From positions 1-64,000 of the forward strand of contig JAZDEY010000082.1 in NCBI GenBank assembly GCA_043808325.1: 64,000 nucleotides of DNA, given 5' to 3'. The notes below the pieces were generated by a model. That model was not told the DNA's origin, ran no database searches, and saw only the letters and a list, made by a program, of their open reading frames with translations. The translations under genes and the position numbers were made by a program. The DNA comes from JAZDEY01 sp043808325 [NCBI: Candidatus Eiseniibacteriota bacterium] (lineage in GTDB: Bacteria; Arandabacterota; Arandabacteria; Arandabacterales). Numbering within the stretch: the stretch's first letter is position 1; every line of letters starts with the position of its first letter. Below, one piece after another: positions 42,242 to 51,345 of this stretch.

Positions 42242-43630
42242 ATGAAAGCCGACAAGACCACCGCAGGTATTCTGGTGCTGCTCTTTGCAGCAGGGTTCCT
42301 CCATTGGATATGGTTCTTGAACCACGGGGAGATGTCCTTCAAGGCCTACGACTGGGGGAAGGAGTTCCTGTACTACTCGGTCCTCAAGCAGGCGATCGCC
42401 ACAGGCATGATACCCTATCATATCTCCCTTGCCTTTCAGAACAGCAACAGGTTCCTCGCGATCCCCGAGACCAATCTCTCGCCTCAGGTCCTCTTGCTGT
42501 CCTTTATGAATGTAGGGCTCTTCGTGGTTGTGAACACGCTCCTGCTCTATTCGGCGGGTTTCGTAGGTTGCCTTCTCCTCAAGAGGAGGTATAACCTTTC
42601 ACTCCTGAGTTTCGCGGCATTCTTCCTGCTCTTTAACTTCAACGGTCACATAGTGGCACACATCGGTGTGGGCCATTCCATGTGGGTCGGCTATTTCCTG
42701 CTTCCTTTCTTGTTCCTCTTCATGCTGGAACTGCTGGAGGGAGAGCGGTGGGGGTCCCCGGCGCTGAAGATCGCACTTGTCTTGTTCGCGATTCTGCTTC
42801 AGGGCTCCTTCCATCTCTATGTCTGGTGCCTTATATTTCTCATGCTTCTCCTGGCTTTCAACTGGAGGTATCTGAAGCCGATTCTGCTCGCGATCGTACT
42901 GAGCGGGGTGTTATCGGCTTTCAGGCTGCTGCCGGCGCTATTCGCCCTGTGGGGCAAGAAGGAGAAGTTCATCTGGTCTTATCCCACTCCCCTGGAGCTG
43001 CTGGACGGACTCGCGACCATTCGGGACCGCACGCCCGACAGGTACCGCCCGTGGGGAACGGCCGGCTGGTGGGAATACGACATCTATATCGGGCTCGTCG
43101 GCCTCGCCGTGCTGGTGGGTTTCGGGCTATATCTGCGCCACAGCAAAGACCCCGAGCTCGAGAAATACCGATACAGCGCGCTCGATCTGCCGATGTTCGT
43201 GATGACCCTGCTGTCGATCAGCTATTTCCACGCCTTCATCACGCGGATCCCGATCCCGCTCTTGAAGAGCGAGCGGGTCGCCACAAGATTCATAATCATC
43301 CCGGTAGTTCTGCTGGCACTTCTCGCCTCGATACGGATGGAACCGATTCTCCGCCGCGTCCGGCAGACCTTCAAATTCAAATTGATCGCGATCGGCGCCC
43401 TTGTGGTGATGGCGCTGGGGTTCCTGGATCACTCATTCCTGTGGTCCACGGCGAGGTTGGATCGCATGTTTGCGACCAAGGGTGGCGAGCTTACGGTCCC
43501 ATCGATCCTGAGCGAGCCGGATGGCCTGTACAAGACCATCGTCGCCATATCCTTAGGTATAACGCTGCTCGCCCTGGCCGGCCTTGTCTACCTGGCCGTC
43601 AGACTCAGGGCAAAAGAGGAACGCGCCTGA
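42242..43630 (+). CDS. Polytopic membrane protein, GT-C-like
   Basis: 462 residues with 10-12 hydrophobic helices and a short charged C-terminus. The first loop has EMSFKAYDWGKEFLYYSVLKQA, the place where GT-C glycosyltransferases hold their acidic residues. Further on lie IPETNLSPQVLLL and a polar loop (YRPWGTAGWWEYDIYIG) as in YfhO-like or uncharacterised GT-C proteins. No full family signature was recognised. It may transfer sugar from a lipid-linked donor. GGGAGG lies upstream. Convergent with the response-regulator gene; only four bases separate the stops. Confidence 0.6.
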   Translation: MKADKTTAGILVLLFAAGFLHWIWFLNHGEMSFKAYDWGKEFLYYSVLKQAIATGMIPYHISLAFQNSNRFLAIPETNLSPQVLLLSFMNVGLFVVVNTLLLYSAGFVGCLLLKRRYNLSLLSFAAFFLLFNFNGHIVAHIGVGHSMWVGYFLLPFLFLFMLELLEGERWGSPALKIALVLFAILLQGSFHLYVWCLIFLMLLLAFNWRYLKPILLAIVLSGVLSAFRLLPALFALWGKKEKFIWSYPTPLELLDGLATIRDRTPDRYRPWGTAGWWEYDIYIGLVGLAVLVGFGLYLRHSKDPELEKYRYSALDLPMFVMTLLSISYFHAFITRIPIPLLKSERVATRFIIIPVVLLALLASIRMEPILRRVRQTFKFKLIAIGALVVMALGFLDHSFLWSTARLDRMFATKGGELTVPSILSEPDGLYKTIVAISLGITLLALAGLVYLAVRLRAKEERA

Positions 43631-43634
43631 TCCC

Positions 43635-44369
43635 TTAGGAGCTCCAGCCGCAGGTCGGCAGCGAAGGGGTCAGCTCGGGAGTCGGCTGCTTCTCCGCCGT
43701 CTCGTCGGGGCCTAACTGAGAGGCCTTATCGATATCGATTATCTTGATCCCGTCGAGGTACTCGCGGGTTTCGTACCGCGTGATCGACTGGAGCTTGCTC
43801 GTGATCTGAGCCATGGTCTCGGTCGCTTCCTTGATCTTCAGCATCTTGTCGTGAAGCGGACCTGACTGAGGAACCTGCTTCAGCACGAGCTCGGTGTATC
43901 CCGAGATCACCTGCATCGGCTGGTTGAACTCGTGACAGGTCGCTCCGGCCATCTCAACCACGCCCCGCAGTTTCTCGCGCTGCATCAGCTCATTGTGCAT
44001 ATCGAGGATACGCCGGCCGGCACGAACACGCACGTTGAGCTCATGCGGGTTGAAAGGTTTGGTGACATAGTCGTCGGCGCCCGCCTCGATCCCCTCAACG
44101 ATGTCTTCCTTCTGGTCCCGCGCGGTCAGAAGCACAATGTATATGTAATCCTTACGCTGCTGTTTGCGCACTTCCCTGCAGATCTGTACGCCATCAACGC
44201 CGGGCATCATCCAGTTGAGAATAGCCAGCTTGGGCGAGTCCTCGCGCTCAAGCACTCGCAGGGCCTCGGTGCCGTTGGAGCAGGTGATCACCTGGTAACC
44301 CCACATCACCAGCTTGCGTTCCAGAAGTCGTCTTGATACTGCGTCATCTTCAGCTATCAGGATCTTCAT
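43635..44369 (-). CDS. Atypical receiver protein with a DHp-like C-terminal helix pair
   Basis: 244 residues. Receiver domain (1-120) with acidic pocket Asp8/Asp9, DWMMPG-like LNWMMPG and Lys104 (TKPF). The phospho-acceptor Asp is Asn52 (codon AAC, one base from GAC). A coil leads to ATCHEFNQPMQVISGYTEL (His146), the H-box of a HisKA dimerisation domain. The following helix is present but no ATPase domain follows; the chain ends in a low-complexity Pro-rich tail. Its ATG overlaps the stop of the hybrid kinase gene. It may receive phosphate at His146 from a partner kinase or bind as a pseudo-receiver. Confidence 0.88.
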   Translation of the reverse strand: MKILIAEDDAVSRRLLERKLVMWGYQVITCSNGTEALRVLEREDSPKLAILNWMMPGVDGVQICREVRKQQRKDYIYIVLLTARDQKEDIVEGIEAGADDYVTKPFNPHELNVRVRAGRRILDMHNELMQREKLRGVVEMAGATCHEFNQPMQVISGYTELVLKQVPQSGPLHDKMLKIKEATETMAQITSKLQSITRYETREYLDGIKIIDIDKASQLGPDETAEKQPTPELTPSLPTCGWSS

Positions 44370-47300
44370 TGTGAGTCCCTCCCTAGTGCGACCAGAGCCG
44401 GTTTGAGGCGTTCGAGTTCGTCTTCCAGTTTCGCGCAGGCCGATTCGGCCTCGTCAAGCGGGCCGTTGCGCCCTATTTGCTCAAGCCGCATGGCCGCCTC
44501 GAAGGCAGCCTTTGCGGCAAAGTTGCCGACTGAACCCTTGACCGTGTGAGCAGCCCGTTCGATCTCCACCGGGTCCCTGTGCGCCACCGCCTCGCGTACA
44601 CGCGAGACCAGGCTCGGGCACTGCTCTACAAACATTCCCGCAATCTCCTTCAGGAGCTCGACATCACCCTCCAGATGTGCGAGTGCGCCAAGCCAGTCGA
44701 TCACGTCCTGGTCCTGGCGGACCCCAGCCACGCCGACTTTCGGCCTGACCTCCCCCGAAGCGATGTTCTCAACGGCTTCCAGGAGTTCCTGTGCCCTGAT
44801 CGGCTTGGAGACATAGCCGTCCATTCCGGTCTCCAGGCAGCGTTCCCGATCGCCCTTCATCGCGTGTGCGGTCATCGCAATTATCGGGATATGGCCGCCC
44901 GACTTCTTCTCCTTCTCACGAATCGCGGCGGTTGCCTCGAAGCCGTCGACCTCGGGCATCTGCACGTCCATCAGCACCAGATCGAAGCGGTCCTTTTCGA
45001 GCGCGATCAAGGCCTCACCTCCGTTGGTCGCGACCACCAGGGTATGTCCGCGCTTCTCAAGCATGCGCACGACCAGCTTGACGTTGACCGGGCTGTCCTC
45101 GGCAACAAGAATGTGGAGACTTCGGCGGTTCTCGCGAAGTGTATGCTGCGTCACGAGCAGGGGCTGCTCGGCTCCCCGATCGCGCTTGCCGAGAGTCAGC
45201 ATTACCGCTTCCCAGAGATCGGATTGTTTGATCGGCTTCATCAGATATGCGGCGATTCCCAATTCACGGCATCTTGCGCCATCGCCCGTCCTCCCACCCG
45301 ATGTCAGCAGGATCAACACCGTGCCGGCCAAGTCCTTGTTGCTCTTTATGTGCTCGCAAAGCCTGAACCCGTCCATCTCCGGCATCCTGCCATCGACTAT
45401 TCCCATGACGTAGGGTTCGCCGGCTCTGTGTGCCTCTTCCATCTCCTTGAGTGCGGCCTCGCCGCTCTCCACGCTCTTGGGTCTCATGTGCCAGTGGGTA
45501 AGCATTTCCTCAAGAAGCTGCCTGCTCCTGGCATTATCGTCGACAATCAAGACCCGAAGGCCCTCGATGTCCACGATCTCAGCGAGCATCGTCTTCATTG
45601 CCGAGCCTTTCTGAAGAGGAAACTCGACGATGAAGTAGAACATGCTTCCCTTTCCTGCTTCACTTTCCACGCCGATCTCGCCGCCCATCATCTCCACAAG
45701 CCGCTTCGAGATCGCAAGACCCAATCCCGTCCCGCCATACCTGCGCGTGGTGGAGCCGTCCACCTGCGTGAACTTATCGAAGATCACTGCCTGGCGGTCC
45801 TCGGGAATGCCGATACCGGTGTCCCTGATCTCGAACCGGATGGTTGCCGTGTCCTGGGTCTCCGCATCCAGCTTGGCTTCGACCGCAACCTCACCCTTCT
45901 CGGTGAACTTGACGGCATTCCCGGCTAGATTCAGCATGATCTGCCGGAGCCTACCGGGATCGCCCCGCAACCTGGTCGGAACACGGTGATCGACAAAGCA
46001 GCTGAGCTCGATGCCCTTCTCGTCCGTTCTTTGCTTGAGGATGTCGCCGATGCTCTCAACGACGCTTACCAGATCGAAGTCGATCTTTTCGAGATCCATC
46101 CTGCCGGCCTCAATCTTGGAGAAGTCGAGGATGTCGTTGATCACGGTAAGGAGGGCGGCTCCGCTGCTATAGATGGTTTCGACGAAGTCTCGTTGCTCTT
46201 TGTTGAGGACTTCATCCTCGAGCAGAAGCTGCGAGAAACCCAATATGCCATTCAGAGGCGTGCGAATCTCGTGACTCATCATCGCGAGGAATTCACTCTT
46301 GGCGGCGTTCGCGGACTTTGCCTGGGCAGTCATGTCCTGCGCGACTGTGGTCGCTTCCTCAAGGTGTCGGTTAGTGTCGGTCAGCTCGCGGTTTGCCCGT
46401 TCGGCGGAATCCTTTGCGGTCTTGAGTTCCAGCTCGGCCGACTTGCGCTCGGTGATGTCCTGGGCCACGCAGACTATGCCCTCAACCGTGCCGTCGTCGT
46501 TGACCATGACCGAGCTTGAGAATGAGACCGGTATTCGCCGCCCGTCCTTGGCGATGTAGACCCTCTCGACGAAAGTCTCTGGGACACCAGCGACGGGCAA
46601 GCCCGTAATGGGCTGGTCCTGGGGCGGCTGGTCTGGGCATGACTGGCCGCTCAATGACTTGCCGGGGCTGCCCTCGCTGGCGCCCGCCTGTTCTAAGGAG
46701 GTCCTGCCATCTGCTTCATCGACGAGAAGCGATCCGAGAGGGTTTCCCACAAGATCACCTTCTTGGTATCCCAAGAGATCGAGGGTGGCCTGGTTCACGC
46801 TTCTTATCGTCCCATCAGGATTGACTATGACAAGCGTATCCATCATGGATCTGATTATGTTGTCCACGTACCGTTTGGAGACCGTGGTCTTGATCAGTCC
46901 CTCTGTCATAAGATTGAACGATCCCACCAAGTCGCCGATCTCGTCTGTGACCGAGGATGGAATCTCTATCTTCTGGTTGAGATTCCCCTTGGCCACCTCC
47001 GCCGCACGGAGCGAGAGCGTTTTGATCGGGCCGACGATTCTACGGATCAGGAAGGTGAGCACCACCAGCAGCAAGACGAAAGCCGCAACTCCGGTAACAA
47101 GCGCCTTCAACCATTGGACCTGAGCCGCCCGTGCGGTTGACGACAGGGACATCGCCACCTGCTGGCCCCCCGATATCGTGAGCCGGTTCAGATCCCCGAC
47201 AAGCGCCTTCTCGAAGGCGGATGCTGCTTGCGCCCGCGCCGCGGTCTCCTCACCATAGGCGCGACGGAACTGCGGCGATATGCGCTCCGCCTCTATTACC

Positions 47301-47719
47301 CTCTTGGTGTGCTCGACGGCCGCTGCGTAGTACCCGTTGAAATCCTCAGTAAGTTTGCTCAGTCTGGGCCGCTCGGGCTCGGGCGCTGCGTGCACCATCT
47401 TCTCGGCATGCGCGAGAAATATGACCTTCTCCTGCTCGCATTTATCGATCAGGGACCTGTCCTTGGTCCTGGCTGCCTTGTCGAGAAGGGCCGAAATGTC
47501 CTGGAAGTAGTCAATCAGATGGAACGCTTCGGTATACTGCTGGAATGCGGACAACTCGACTTCACGGAGCTCGGCGGTCACCTGCCGGGCGGTGGTATAG
47601 CTCATGTAGATCACAATCGCCATCGCCGCGACAAAGCCGGCCAGCAAGAGGCCGAACTTGACCTTAAGGGGGAAACGAAAGCCGGTCATGCGCAATACAC
47701 TCGATCTGAAGCTGTTCAT
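44366..47719 (-). CDS. Hybrid sensor histidine kinase with two receivers and Hpt
   Basis: 1117 residues. TM1 (about 20-42), periplasmic helical sensor domain (43-205), TM2 (about 208-228), HAMP (229-283), PAS (290-430) with a Ser/Pro/Gln-rich insertion, coiled coil, HisKA (H-box MMSHEIRTPLNG), HATPase (GTGLGLAISKRL), receiver 1 (GIVDGRMPEMDG), receiver 2 (VLMDVQMPEVDG) and a C-terminal Hpt domain (ERAAHTVKGSVGNF). BarA/ArcB-like four-step phosphorelay. The ligand is unknown. The atypical receiver follows with a 4-base overlap, so it is the probable partner. No DNA-binding output regulator is nearby. Confidence 0.92.
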   Translation of the reverse strand: MNSFRSSVLRMTGFRFPLKVKFGLLLAGFVAAMAIVIYMSYTTARQVTAELREVELSAFQQYTEAFHLIDYFQDISALLDKAARTKDRSLIDKCEQEKVIFLAHAEKMVHAAPEPERPRLSKLTEDFNGYYAAAVEHTKRVIEAERISPQFRRAYGEETAARAQAASAFEKALVGDLNRLTISGGQQVAMSLSSTARAAQVQWLKALVTGVAAFVLLLVVLTFLIRRIVGPIKTLSLRAAEVAKGNLNQKIEIPSSVTDEIGDLVGSFNLMTEGLIKTTVSKRYVDNIIRSMMDTLVIVNPDGTIRSVNQATLDLLGYQEGDLVGNPLGSLLVDEADGRTSLEQAGASEGSPGKSLSGQSCPDQPPQDQPITGLPVAGVPETFVERVYIAKDGRRIPVSFSSSVMVNDDGTVEGIVCVAQDITERKSAELELKTAKDSAERANRELTDTNRHLEEATTVAQDMTAQAKSANAAKSEFLAMMSHEIRTPLNGILGFSQLLLEDEVLNKEQRDFVETIYSSGAALLTVINDILDFSKIEAGRMDLEKIDFDLVSVVESIGDILKQRTDEKGIELSCFVDHRVPTRLRGDPGRLRQIMLNLAGNAVKFTEKGEVAVEAKLDAETQDTATIRFEIRDTGIGIPEDRQAVIFDKFTQVDGSTTRRYGGTGLGLAISKRLVEMMGGEIGVESEAGKGSMFYFIVEFPLQKGSAMKTMLAEIVDIEGLRVLIVDDNARSRQLLEEMLTHWHMRPKSVESGEAALKEMEEAHRAGEPYVMGIVDGRMPEMDGFRLCEHIKSNKDLAGTVLILLTSGGRTGDGARCRELGIAAYLMKPIKQSDLWEAVMLTLGKRDRGAEQPLLVTQHTLRENRRSLHILVAEDSPVNVKLVVRMLEKRGHTLVVATNGGEALIALEKDRFDLVLMDVQMPEVDGFEATAAIREKEKKSGGHIPIIAMTAHAMKGDRERCLETGMDGYVSKPIRAQELLEAVENIASGEVRPKVGVAGVRQDQDVIDWLGALAHLEGDVELLKEIAGMFVEQCPSLVSRVREAVAHRDPVEIERAAHTVKGSVGNFAAKAAFEAAMRLEQIGRNGPLDEAESACAKLEDELERLKPALVALGRDSQ

Positions 47720-47929
47720 GCGGCGACTCCATGTCCCAGGGACGGTCTTGGGTCTTGTTACTCGCTGGTTATATCGGCAGATTCAGGTCTTTAGGATAGC
47801 TGTTTTGGGGGTCCCGGTGGACCCGACAATGCCGCGTATCAACCCGCAGAAGATCGCGGGCTTGCCGGTTCGAGCGGTCTGGTGGTTCTCCGGAGTCAGT
47901 CGGAATTCGATGCAATCGGTCCGTGCCAA

Positions 47930-48709
47930 TCACGCTCCCAGGTAGGCCTCACGGACTCGCGGGTTCTCGTGGAGACTCGTCCCGGGGCCGTCGAGCGTGA
48001 TCCTGCCGGTCTCGAGAACATAGGCATAGTGCGCGATGGAGAGCGCCTTGTGCGCGTTTTGCTCCACCAGCAAGATGCTTGTGCCCTGCGAATTGATTTC
48101 CTTTATTATCGCGAATATCTCGTTCACGAGTATCGGGGAGAGACCCATTGAGGGCTCATCCAGCATCAGAAGCCGGGGCTGCGACATCAGCCCACGCCCC
48201 ATCGCGAGCATCTGCAGTTCGCCGCCCGAGAGAGTTCCCGCCGATTGGGACAAGCGTTCGCGGAGTCGGGGAAACGACTCGAAGACCCGCTGCATCGCCT
48301 TGTCTATTCTTGCCCGGTCATCGATCAAGTAGGCCCCCACCCGCAGATTCTCGAATACCGTGAGGTTCGCAAACGGCTTCCGCCCCTCGGGCACGTGAGC
48401 GATACCGAGGCCGGCGACCTTGTGGCCGACTAGATTGGTTATGTCTTTCCCATCAAAGGCAACCTTGCCCGCCCCGGCACGGATTGCGCCCGAGATTGTC
48501 TTGAGGGTCGTGCTCTTGCCGGCGCCGTTGGCACCGATCAGGGCGACGATTTCATTCTGACACACGTCCAGCGATATCCCCTGCACGGCATTTATGGCGC
48601 CGTAGGACACTTCCAGATTCTTGATCTCCAGGAGCTTCTGGCTACGCTCCAAGTGCCGGCCCCTTTCCAAGCCACACTCGCCCAGGCCGTCTCCCGCAAG
48701 GAGAGACAC
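47930..48709 (-). CDS. livF: Branched-chain amino acid ABC transporter ATPase LivF-like
   Basis: 259 residues from GTG; the start is uncertain and homology begins near residue 26 (LLEIKNLEVSYG). Walker A GANGAGKST, signature LSGGELQML, Walker B LLMLDEPS, and PEGRKPFANLTVFENL as in LivF. Last gene of a five-gene importer operon, 13 bases after livG. Confidence 0.88.
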   Translation of the reverse strand: MSLLAGDGLGECGLERGRHLERSQKLLEIKNLEVSYGAINAVQGISLDVCQNEIVALIGANGAGKSTTLKTISGAIRAGAGKVAFDGKDITNLVGHKVAGLGIAHVPEGRKPFANLTVFENLRVGAYLIDDRARIDKAMQRVFESFPRLRERLSQSAGTLSGGELQMLAMGRGLMSQPRLLMLDEPSMGLSPILVNEIFAIIKEINSQGTSILLVEQNAHKALSIAHYAYVLETGRITLDGPGTSLHENPRVREAYLGA

Positions 48710-48722
48710 CGTCGGCGAGGGC

Positions 48723-49490
48723 TCAGTCTCCCTTCCCGAGGTAGGCTTCGATTACCTTGGGATCGCTCTGAACTTCCTTGGGACTTCCCTCGGCGATCTT
48801 CTCGCCGAAATCCATGACGGCAACACGTTCGCAGATCGACATTACTACCCTCATCTGATGTTCTATCAGGAGAATAGTCAATTTGAACCGCTCGCGGATG
48901 AAGCGAATCAATTCCATCAGATTGACGGTCTCCTGCGGATTCATGCCTGCGGCGGGTTCATCGAGCAGAAGCAATTTGGCGTCGGTCGCAAGTGCCCGGG
49001 CGATCTCCAGCCGGCGCTGCTCGCCGTAGGGAAGGTTGCTGGCGATTTCGTGTGCTCGCGTCTGGAGATTCAGAACCTCGAGAATCTCCGCAGCCTTCTC
49101 TGCTACCGAAAGTTCCTCCCTCGCGAACCCTCTCGTTCGTATGATAGCCGAGACAAGACCATAATTAACGTGCATATGATGGGCAATCTTGATGTTGTCG
49201 ATCACAGTGAGACCGCTGAAGAGCCTGATGTTCTGGAACGTCCGCGCAATCCCCCGCTGAGCTATCTCATAGGGCTTGAGGCCGGTGATCGACGCGCCGC
49301 GAAGCATGATGTCACCCTGGTCGGGAAGATAGATCCCTGTGATAAGGTTGAAGACCGTGGTCTTTCCGGCCCCATTGGGGCCGATCAAGCCCACCAGTGC
49401 GCCCTCTTCGATCGCCAGGTCGAAGGCGGAGACAGCCCTGAGACCGCCGAAGTACTTGGTCATTCCGCTGATTCTGAGGATCGGCTTCAT
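48723..49490 (-). CDS. livG: Branched-chain amino acid ABC transporter ATPase LivG-like
   Basis: 255 residues from ATG 49490, overlapping the livM stop (ATGA). Walker A GPNGAGKTT, the LivG stretch RTFQNIRLFSGLTVIDNI, NLPYGEQRRLEIARAL in place of LSGGQ, and Walker B LLLLDEPAAGMN. Standard LivG features. Confidence 0.92.
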   Translation of the reverse strand: MKPILRISGMTKYFGGLRAVSAFDLAIEEGALVGLIGPNGAGKTTVFNLITGIYLPDQGDIMLRGASITGLKPYEIAQRGIARTFQNIRLFSGLTVIDNIKIAHHMHVNYGLVSAIIRTRGFAREELSVAEKAAEILEVLNLQTRAHEIASNLPYGEQRRLEIARALATDAKLLLLDEPAAGMNPQETVNLMELIRFIRERFKLTILLIEHQMRVVMSICERVAVMDFGEKIAEGSPKEVQSDPKVIEAYLGKGD

Positions 49491-50437
49491 TTGTCTCTCG
49501 GTTTCAAGAAGCTGAATTCCATGCCCCCCCAGAGCCCCCTGGGCCGCAGGATCATCACTATAATCAGAAGCAGCGGATAGATAACCAGGCGCCAATCAAG
49601 GATCTGTGGAGGCAGAAGGACGCGCAGGCCTTCCAGCAGGAAGGTCCAACCGACAGCCGCAATCAGCGTGCCGGATATGCTGCCAAGCCCGCCCAGGACA
49701 ACGATCAAGAGAACGTCGATCGATTTGAGAAAATCGAAATTCGACGGATGTAGGAACGAGTACAGATGCGCATAGAGCACACCGGCCACTCCGGCAAACA
49801 TGCAACCCATGACAAAACCCATGGTCTTATAACGCGTGGTGTTTACGCCAACCGACTCCGAGGCGATTTCATCTTCCCGAATCGAGATACAGGCCCGGCC
49901 GATGCTCGAATAAACGAAGTTGCGGATCACGGCGACCGCTCCGAGCGCCATGAAGAACGTCCACGTGACGTTGGTGATCTTCGGTATGCCCAGCATCCCG
50001 CGGGAGCCGCCGAGTTTCGGGATCACGGCATCGGCGTTGTCGAACAGCACCTTGACTATGATCCCGAAGGCAAGTGTGGCGATTCCCAGATAATCGGATT
50101 TGAGTCGCAGGATGGGAAGTCCTATCAGGAAGGCGATCAGGCCCACAAACACGGCCGCCGCCACCATCGCTACGATGAAGACCGGGATCCCGCCGCCCGC
50201 GAAAGACTTGGTGATGAGGGCAGAAGTATAGGCTCCGATCCCATAGAAGGCTGCGTGACCCAGCGAGAACTGGCCAGTGTAACCATAGATTAGATTCAGT
50301 CCCAGGGCGGATATCGTCATTATCAAAGCAAACTGAATGATCTGCTGCCAGTAGGGGTTGATCAACCCGGCGGCAATAAGAATCATGAGTACGGCATAAC
50401 CGCACAGGGCGACAGCCGGGGCCAGGAACCGTCTCAT
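49487..50437 (-). CDS. livM: Branched-chain amino acid ABC transporter permease LivM-like
   Basis: 316 residues, about ten helices. LNLIYGYTGQFSLGHAAFYGIGAYTSAL and SIREDEIASESVGVNTTRYK (the EAA-like loop) are LivM signatures. Overlaps livH by 4 bases. Confidence 0.92.
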   Translation of the reverse strand: MRRFLAPAVALCGYAVLMILIAAGLINPYWQQIIQFALIMTISALGLNLIYGYTGQFSLGHAAFYGIGAYTSALITKSFAGGGIPVFIVAMVAAAVFVGLIAFLIGLPILRLKSDYLGIATLAFGIIVKVLFDNADAVIPKLGGSRGMLGIPKITNVTWTFFMALGAVAVIRNFVYSSIGRACISIREDEIASESVGVNTTRYKTMGFVMGCMFAGVAGVLYAHLYSFLHPSNFDFLKSIDVLLIVVLGGLGSISGTLIAAVGWTFLLEGLRVLLPPQILDWRLVIYPLLLIIVMILRPRGLWGGMEFSFLKPRDK

Positions 50438-51318
50438 ACTTTCTCAATCCCCTTCTTTCCCAGAAGGCCGGTCGGTTTGAAGATCAGCACTATGATCAAG
50501 ATCGAGAAGGCAACCGCATCGCGCATGGTCGAGGAGACAAAGGCAGACGTCATGGTTTCGACGACTCCCATGATAACGGCGCCGAGCATTGCCCCGGGGA
50601 TATTGCCGATGCCTCCAAGGACCGCAGCGACAAACGCCTTGAGCCCGGGCATGATTCCCATGAACGGATTGATCTGGGGATAGGCAATGCCGTAGAGAAC
50701 CCCGCCGGCAGCAGCCAGAGCCGAGCCCATGCCGAACGTGAGCGAGATGATTCGGTCGACGTTTATGCCCATCAGGCTCGCAGTCTCTCGGTCGAAGGAG
50801 ACCGCCCTCATTGCCATCCCCACCTTGGTCCGTTGCACAATATACTGGAGGATAATCATAAGTGCGATCGCCACGGCGAAGACGATCACCTGGATCGTGG
50901 AGACGCAAACGCCGCCCAGCTGGTAGGTGACCACCTTGAAGGGCCTCGGAAAGGCAAGGTAGTTCGGGCCGAAAACGAACTTGAGGCTTGTGAAGTACTC
51001 CAAGAATAGGGAAACACCCATCGCGGTGATAAGAGCCGCAATCCGCGGCGCCGCCCGCAGGGGCTTGTAGGCGACCCGCTCGATGGTGATACCCAGGATC
51101 GCGCACCCGACCATCGCACATGCCATCGCGACCGGGAAGGGAAGATGAAACCGCATGATGCCGTAGTAGCCAAGGAAGGCGCCGACCATGAAGACGTCGC
51201 CATGAGCGAAATTGATCAGCCGGACGATCCCGTAAACCATGGTGTAGCCGAGGGCGATCAACGCATAAACGAAGCCGAGCTGGAGCCCGTTTATCAGCTG
51301 CTGGAGAAAGTATGACAT
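50434..51318 (-). CDS. livH: Branched-chain amino acid ABC transporter permease LivH-like
   Basis: 294 residues, eight helices. QLINGLQLGFVYALIALGYTMVYGIVRLINFAHGD is the LivH N-terminal signature. AMRAVSFDRETASLMGINVDR is the coupling loop. Between livK and livM in the usual order. Confidence 0.92.
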   Translation of the reverse strand: MSYFLQQLINGLQLGFVYALIALGYTMVYGIVRLINFAHGDVFMVGAFLGYYGIMRFHLPFPVAMACAMVGCAILGITIERVAYKPLRAAPRIAALITAMGVSLFLEYFTSLKFVFGPNYLAFPRPFKVVTYQLGGVCVSTIQVIVFAVAIALMIILQYIVQRTKVGMAMRAVSFDRETASLMGINVDRIISLTFGMGSALAAAGGVLYGIAYPQINPFMGIMPGLKAFVAAVLGGIGNIPGAMLGAVIMGVVETMTSAFVSSTMRDAVAFSILIIVLIFKPTGLLGKKGIEKV

Positions 51319-51345
51319 GCGTACCTTGTTGCCGCCGTGGGTCCC

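Noticed and set aside
42682-43638. 318-codon frame overlapping the membrane protein gene on the same strand
   Set aside because: Frame-shifted shadow of the hydrophobic gene, low-complexity Arg/Pro/Gly content and no ribosome site.
44546-45928. 460-codon plus-strand frame opposite the hybrid kinase
   Set aside because: Antisense to the receiver and ATPase domains of the kinase; composition is arginine/histidine-rich as expected for a shadow frame.
47860-47900. tRNA-like TTCGA string
   Set aside because: No complementary T-arm, anticodon arm or acceptor stem can be formed around it.
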